A DNA stretch of 10,221 nt from Saccharothrix sp. ST-888 (GTDB lineage: Bacteria; Actinomycetota; Actinomycetes; Streptomycetales; Streptomycetaceae). Below are positions 6,795 to 10,221 of the stretch, piece by piece. A model generated the notes under the pieces. The model was not told the origin of the DNA. It saw only the letters and a list, made by a program, of their open reading frames with translations, and made no database searches. The stretch covers positions 1-10,221 of the forward strand of contig NZ_JYJF01000158.1 in NCBI RefSeq assembly GCF_000955975.1, in the 5' to 3' direction. The first letter of the stretch is position 1, and each line of letters starts with the position of its first letter. The translations under genes and the position numbers were made by a program.

Positions 6795-6820
6795 GGAGAC
6801 AGGGAGCGGAGACAGGGAGC
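6795..6820. repeat. 13-bp tandem repeat, two copies
   Basis: GGAGACAGGGAGC occurs twice in immediate succession (6795-6807 and 6808-6820). It lies in a purine-rich stretch that continues with related GGGGAGC and GGAGGAGAC units to about 6842. It sits just past the TerB-like stop. Confidence 0.7.
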
Positions 6821-6872
6821 GGGGAGCAGGCGGAGGAGACGGGTACGGGTCGGAACGACTACGGGCCGAAAG

Positions 6873-7538
6873 TCAGTGCGGTGCGCCCGCCGCGGCGTCC
6901 AGGAGCTCGCCGACCCGGTCCTCGCCGAGCTTGAGGCAGCGGCCGACGGCGGCCAGCGCGGCGCGCTCCTGCGGCAGGTAGCGCCCGTCCGCCAGCGCGA
7001 CCGAGGCGCCCTGGAGGACCAGTCGCTCGCGGCCCTGCTGGGCGAGGTGCGGGGCCAGCGGCTCCAGTGCGGCGTGCAGTTCGATGGTGAGGCCGCTGCC
7101 GTGGCCGTCGAGGTCGAGCGGGCCTTCGCCGCTCAGCCCGGTGAGTGCGGCCAGGGCGGCCAGGATCTGGGCCTCGCCGCAGTCCTCGAAGCCGGCCTCG
7201 CGGATCGTGGTGCAGGCGGCCTCCCGGGCGGCCCGGCCGCTCGTACCGCCGGCGGCGAGGACCGCGAGGGTGACGGTGTACTGGGCGTCGCGGAGCATCG
7301 AGGCGAGCCGGACGCAGGTGACCTGTTCCAGGGTCTCCATGCCGTACCGGCCGTGGCAGCTGGTGCACTGGACACTGCCGACGACGGGACCGACCGGCAC
7401 CAGCGGGGTGCCGAACAGTCGCAGCCACCGCCGACCGTGCTGCCGACGGTAGTTGCGGTCCCCACCACAGCCGGGGCAGAAGAAATCACCGAGGACATCC
7501 GTCCGCCAGCGAGGGCGAACACCCCACAACCCTGTCAC
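6873..7538 (-). CDS. Zinc-ribbon and TerB-like domain protein
   Basis: A 221-residue protein of unknown role. The N-terminal part (about 19-70) is a zinc ribbon: CPGC at 21-24 and CTSC at 58-61 flank a basic, hydrophobic hairpin (RRWLRLFGTPLVPVG). The rest (about 75-215) is helical and resembles the TerB/DjlA family. The segment VALADGRYLPQERAALAAVG (180-199), with its acidic D-G and E residues, is the most characteristic. TerB domains are linked to tellurite and stress resistance and metal binding, but no other ter gene is present, so that function should not be assumed. The start is GTG at 7538, with GGGGAG (7551-7546) 7 bases upstream. It stands alone between the leuA terminator and the 6688-6740 hairpin. 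A weak promoter (CTGACA at 7668-7663, CAGCAT at 7645-7640) may drive it. Confidence 0.8.
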   Translation of the reverse strand: MTGLWGVRPRWRTDVLGDFFCPGCGGDRNYRRQHGRRWLRLFGTPLVPVGPVVGSVQCTSCHGRYGMETLEQVTCVRLASMLRDAQYTVTLAVLAAGGTSGRAAREAACTTIREAGFEDCGEAQILAALAALTGLSGEGPLDLDGHGSGLTIELHAALEPLAPHLAQQGRERLVLQGASVALADGRYLPQERAALAAVGRCLKLGEDRVGELLDAAAGAPH

Positions 7539-7704
7539 GGCGCCACTCCCCAGACATGGCAGGCGGCCTGCGCATCAATGGGCAGGTCACGCGACCGGAC
7601 GCCGGGAGCCGTCCCACCGACCTCGGTTCCGGTGCATAGATGCTGCCATGGTTGAGGGGATGTGTCAGCACCCCGAACGGGTAAAGATGTGGCGTGGAAC
7701 ACAC

Positions 7705-7739
7705 TGCGAGGGGGTCGCCTTCCCGGCGACCCCCTCGCA
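7705..7739 (-). terminator. leuA terminator
   Basis: A perfect 15-bp stem (7705-7719 with 7725-7739) encloses a 5-base loop (TTCCC on the plus strand). It begins 17 bp after the leuA stop and separates leuA from the TerB-like gene. The 7539-7756 gap holds nothing else I can support. Confidence 0.9.
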
Positions 7740-7756
7740 TGAACCAGCCGTAAGAA

Positions 7757-9538
7757 CTAGCCGCGCCGGGCCCGGTTGACGGCGCTGATCACTGCCTTCA
7801 GCGAGGCCAGCACGGTGTTTCCGTCGATGCCGACGCCCCACAGCACCTGGCCGTCGACCGCGCACTCGACGTAGGCGGCCGCCTGGGCGTCGCCGCCCTC
7901 ACTCAGCGCGTGCTCGGCGTAGTCCAGCACCCGTACGTCCACGTCGATCCCGGCCAGCGCGTTGACGAAGGCGGAGACCGGGCCGTTGCCGGTACCGGCC
8001 AGGGTGACGCCCTGTCCGTCCACCACGGCCTCGGCGGACAGCGCGTCGCGGCCGTCCTCGGTGGTCAGACTGCGCGAACCGCTCAGCGCGATCCGGCCCC
8101 ATGGGTTGTCCGGGGTGGGCAGGTACTCGTCCTGGAAGACGTCCCAGATCGCGGCCGGGGTGACCTCGCCGCCCTCGGCGTCGGTCTTGGCCTGGATGAT
8201 CTTCGAGAACTCGATCTGCATCCGGCGCGGCAGGTCCAGCTTGTGGTCGTTCTTCAGGACGTAGGCGATACCACCCTTGCCGGACTGGCTGTTGACCCGG
8301 ATGACCGCCTCGTAGGAGCGGCCGACGTCCTTCGGGTCGATCGGCAGGTACGGGACGCCCCAGGTGTACTCGCCGACCGGGATGCCCGCCGCGGCGGCGT
8401 CGGCCTCCAGGGCGTCGAAGCCCTTCTTGATCGCGTCCTGGTGCGATCCGGAGAAGGAGGTGTAGACCAGGTCGCCGGCGTACGGGTGGCGTTCCGGTAC
8501 GACCATCTGGTTGCAGTACTCGTAGGTACGGCGGATCTCGTCGATGTCCGAGAAGTCGATCATCGGGTCGACACCCTGCGAGAACAGGTTCATCCCGACG
8601 TTGACCAGGTCCAGGTTGCCGGTCCGCTCGCCCTGGCCGAACAGGCAGCCCTCGACCCGGTCGGCACCGGCCATGATGGCCAGTTCGGCCGAGGCGACGC
8701 CGGTGCCGCGGTCGTTGTGCGGATGCGAGGACAGGCAGACGAACTCGCGGCGGGACAGGTTGCGCGACATCCACTCGATCTTGTCGGCGTAGACGTTCGG
8801 GGTGGAACGCTCCACCGTGGTCGGCAGGTTCAGGATGATCTCGCGGCCCTCGCCCGGCTGCCAGACGTCCATCACCGCCTCGCAGACCTCCAGCGCGAAG
8901 TCCAGCTCGGTGTCGATGAAGATCTCCGGCGAGTACTCGTAGCCGAAGACGGTCCCTTCGCCCAGCAGCTTCTCCGCGTACTCCATCACCAGGCGGGTGC
9001 CGTCCACGGCGATGCCCTTGATGTCGTCCTTGCTGCCCTTGAAGACCACCCGGCGGAACAGCGGCGACGTCGCGTTGTACAGGTGGACGGTGGCGCGCGG
9101 CGCCCCGACCAGGGACTCCACGGTGCGCTCGATCAGGTCCTCGCGGGCCTGGGTCAGCACCGAGATGGTGACATCCTCGGGGATCGCCTGCTCCTCGATC
9201 AGCGAGCGGACGAAGTCGAAGTCGGTGGCCCCCGAGGACGGGAAGCCGACCTCGATCTCCTTGTAGCCCAGCTTCACCAGCAGGTCGAACATCTTGCGCT
9301 TACGGGCCGGCGACATCGGGTCGATCAGCGCCTGGTTGCCGTCCCGCAGGTCGGTGGAGAGCCAGCGCGGCGCCGCGGTGATGACCCGGCCCGGCCAGCT
9401 GCGGTCCGGCAGATCCACGGTGCCGAACGGCAGGTAGCGGTGGAACGGCATACCCGAGGGCTTCTGCTGCACGGAGGCGGCGGTGATCGGGGTGGGGCGG
9501 TCGTTGAACGCGCGAGCGATGGCGGACTGCTCAGTCAT
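7757..9538 (-). CDS. leuA: 2-isopropylmalate synthase
   Basis: First committed enzyme of leucine synthesis: acetyl-CoA plus 2-oxoisovalerate gives 2-isopropylmalate. From the ATG at 9538 it has 593 residues, the size of the longer (type 2, mycobacterial-like) enzymes. The catalytic TIM barrel covers about 50-365. It has STDLRDGNQ (61-69, with Arg65/Asp66), metal ligands His272 and His274 in SSHPHNDRGTG, and GNLDLVNVGMN. A linker follows, then the C-terminal leucine feedback domain (about 480-593) with GTGNGPVSAF and the Gly/Ala-rich AEHALSEGGDAQAAA. In-frame TTG 9643 and ATGs at 9625 and 9619 would add a basic, low-complexity extension, and TTG 9643 falls within the attenuator. MTEQ... at 9538 is therefore preferred. 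No clear Shine-Dalgarno sequence precedes it. Expression is probably controlled by the upstream leader peptide. Confidence 0.96.
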   Translation of the reverse strand: MTEQSAIARAFNDRPTPITAASVQQKPSGMPFHRYLPFGTVDLPDRSWPGRVITAAPRWLSTDLRDGNQALIDPMSPARKRKMFDLLVKLGYKEIEVGFPSSGATDFDFVRSLIEEQAIPEDVTISVLTQAREDLIERTVESLVGAPRATVHLYNATSPLFRRVVFKGSKDDIKGIAVDGTRLVMEYAEKLLGEGTVFGYEYSPEIFIDTELDFALEVCEAVMDVWQPGEGREIILNLPTTVERSTPNVYADKIEWMSRNLSRREFVCLSSHPHNDRGTGVASAELAIMAGADRVEGCLFGQGERTGNLDLVNVGMNLFSQGVDPMIDFSDIDEIRRTYEYCNQMVVPERHPYAGDLVYTSFSGSHQDAIKKGFDALEADAAAAGIPVGEYTWGVPYLPIDPKDVGRSYEAVIRVNSQSGKGGIAYVLKNDHKLDLPRRMQIEFSKIIQAKTDAEGGEVTPAAIWDVFQDEYLPTPDNPWGRIALSGSRSLTTEDGRDALSAEAVVDGQGVTLAGTGNGPVSAFVNALAGIDVDVRVLDYAEHALSEGGDAQAAAYVECAVDGQVLWGVGIDGNTVLASLKAVISAVNRARRG

Positions 9539-9641
9539 GGAGGAGAGTCTCAGCTTCCCAGATCGATTGCGGGCTGGCCGGGGTGGTGGACACCGGCTGG
9601 GCCGACTGGTGCGCCGCATCGACATTGATCGGGCGCAACAC

Positions 9642-9663
9642 AACTCCCCGCGGCAAGGGAGCC
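9642..9663 (-). terminator. leuA attenuator terminator hairpin
   Basis: In the leader RNA, GGCTCCC (9663-9657) pairs with GGGAGTT (9648-9642): five Watson-Crick pairs plus two G-U pairs, with an 8-base loop. It is followed by the fairly T-rich GTGTTG. It would stop transcription when Leu-tRNA is plentiful. Its arms overlap the antiterminator's 3' half, so only one can form. Confidence 0.65.
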
Positions 9664-9694
9664 GGCCTATCTGGACTACAGGCCCTCGCCGCGG
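9648..9694 (-). promoter_or_regulatory. leuA antiterminator stem
   Basis: CCGCGGCGAGGG (9694-9683), inside leader codons 10-14, pairs over 12 bp with CCCTTGCCGCGG (9659-9648), with one G-U pair and a 23-base loop. A ribosome stalled at the first Leu codons leaves the 5' half free. A ribosome that reaches the stop codon covers it. This is the geometry expected for attenuation. It is inferred by hand pairing, not by energy calculation. Confidence 0.65.
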
Positions 9695-9723
9695 CAGCTA
9701 AGAAGAAGCAGCCCGTAACGCAT
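9676..9723 (-). CDS. leuA leader peptide
   Basis: A 15-codon ORF, MRYGLLLLSCRGEGL, then TAG. Codons 5-8 (9711-9700) are CTG CTT CTT CTT, four Leu in a row. CTT is rare in such a GC-rich genome, so these codons would be sensitive to the level of charged Leu-tRNA. It lies 137 bp upstream of leuA on the same strand and immediately before the antiterminator/terminator. A short GGA lies 6 bases before the ATG. TACTCT just upstream could be the -10 element, giving a very short 5' end. Leader-peptide attenuation of leuA is established for Streptomyces relatives. Confidence 0.85.
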   Translation of the reverse strand: MRYGLLLLSCRGEGL

Positions 9724-9851
9724 GATGTGTCCGAGAGTAACCCAGGCCACCGGCCACGGGCAGTGAACTCGGCCACCATTCCACCCCTTGAGACGGACGA
9801 CCGACTCCCGACCTCGTGACAACCAGTCATCAATGCCTCACTCTTGGCGAC

Positions 9852-10221
9852 ATGAGACCAGCACCCCACTACTGCACGATCATCCCGCCGTACGTCCTCG
9901 ACCGGCTCGCCGAGCAGGGCCACGGGCCGGCGCAGCGCTCACTGGCACTCGACCTCACCCACCGCACCGCCCGGCTCCAGGCGATCGCGCCCCCACCGCC
10001 GGCCCACCACCTCACCCGCACCATCGGAGACGCCGGCCACGCCCAGCGGACACCCGGCAGGCCGATCCGGCTGGAGGGCCAGCCGGCGGCCGAGGACTCC
10101 TCGGTCAACCGCGCCTACGACGGCCTCGGCGCGACCTTCGCGCTCTACGAGACCGTGTACGCCAGGAACTCCATCGACGGCGCCTGGCTGCCGCTGAACG
10201 CCACGGTCCACTACGGGCAGG
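9852..10221 (+). CDS. Protealysin-type M4 metallopeptidase, N-terminal part
   Basis: The ATG at 9852 opens a frame that stays open to the right edge (123 codons seen). The first 20 residues, MRPAPHYCTIIPPYVLDRLA, contain the PPY motif of the short propeptide of protealysin-like M4 (thermolysin family) zinc peptidases. After a Pro-rich linker (about 45-52), the stretch VNRAYDGLGATFALYETVYARNSIDG and LPLNATVHYGQ matches the beginning of the M4 catalytic domain. The zinc motif HExxH would lie beyond the window. There is no Sec signal peptide, as for other protealysin-type enzymes. A good ribosome binding site is not seen. It is divergent from the leuA leader, with about 128 bp between the two start codons. 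Confidence 0.85.
   Translation, partial: MRPAPHYCTIIPPYVLDRLAEQGHGPAQRSLALDLTHRTARLQAIAPPPPAHHLTRTIGDAGHAQRTPGRPIRLEGQPAAEDSSVNRAYDGLGATFALYETVYARNSIDGAWLPLNATVHYGQ

Noticed and set aside
6873..7538. Tellurite resistance as the function of the TerB-like protein
   Set aside because: No terA, terC, terD, terE or terZ gene is present and the zinc ribbon is not part of classical TerB, so only domain similarity can be claimed.
7648..7779. Plus-strand ORF beginning MVEGMCQHPERVKMW between leuA and the TerB-like gene
   Set aside because: It runs through the leuA terminator into the leuA 3' end, has no convincing ribosome site, and is not a recognised family.
9817..9829. TGACAACCAGTCA, resembling the complement of Zur box 2, between leuA and the M4 peptidase gene
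   Set aside because: The symmetric arms are only 4 bp and the element is 13 bp rather than 15, so the half-site spacing is wrong for a Zur dimer. Neither gene is a known zinc-uptake gene.
9531..9923. 130-codon minus-strand frame covering the leuA leader region
   Set aside because: It overlaps the leader peptide and attenuator in another frame, has mixed composition and matches no family; the region is better explained as leader RNA.

Overview
The window is typical chromosomal DNA of a high-GC actinomycete. Third codon positions are strongly G/C, GTG starts occur, and the gene order and protein types (dimeric zinc-containing glycyl-tRNA synthetase, znuACB-zur, uppS, recO, a TerB-like protein, type-2 leuA) fit Streptomyces or the closely related Kitasatospora. 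I see no tRNA, rRNA, CRISPR array, insertion sequence or phage gene.

Layout: (1) 19-1401, minus: glyS. (2) 1402-1652: a divergent intergenic region with a candidate glyS promoter inside an inverted repeat and, next to znuA, two Zur-type operators. (3) 1653-4969, plus: a zinc-uptake operon (znuA lipoprotein, znuC ATPase, znuB permease) ending with the repressor zur. A perfect 17-bp hairpin (4981-5019) closes it and also serves the converging uppS. (4) 5029-6611, minus: recO followed 5 bp later by uppS. A 13-codon mini-ORF overlaps the recO start. (5) 6612-6872: a non-coding gap with a large imperfect hairpin and a 13-bp tandem repeat. (6) 6873-7538, minus: a zinc-ribbon/TerB-like protein. (7) 7705-9723, minus: the leucine unit. 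It has a 15-residue leader peptide with four consecutive Leu codons, a mutually exclusive antiterminator/terminator pair, leuA, and a perfect 15-bp terminator. (8) 9852-10221, plus: the start of a protealysin-type M4 metallopeptidase, running off the right edge.

Two regulatory circuits can be read directly. In zinc uptake, Zur is the last gene of the operon whose promoter carries Zur-type boxes, so it probably represses its own transcription when zinc is sufficient. One box covers the expected -10 element and the translation start, and the promoter spacing predicts a leaderless znuA mRNA. In leucine synthesis, the leader peptide uses CTG CTT CTT CTT, with CTT rare in this GC-rich genome. The RNA after it can form either a 12-bp antiterminator or a short terminator, the classical ribosome-stalling attenuation design. 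The other genes are housekeeping (translation, polyprenyl phosphate for cell wall, recombinational repair), plus one protein of unknown role. I did not find a clearly new multi-gene system. The points most worth checking are the leuA attenuator, the leaderless Zur-controlled promoter, and the recO mini-ORF.
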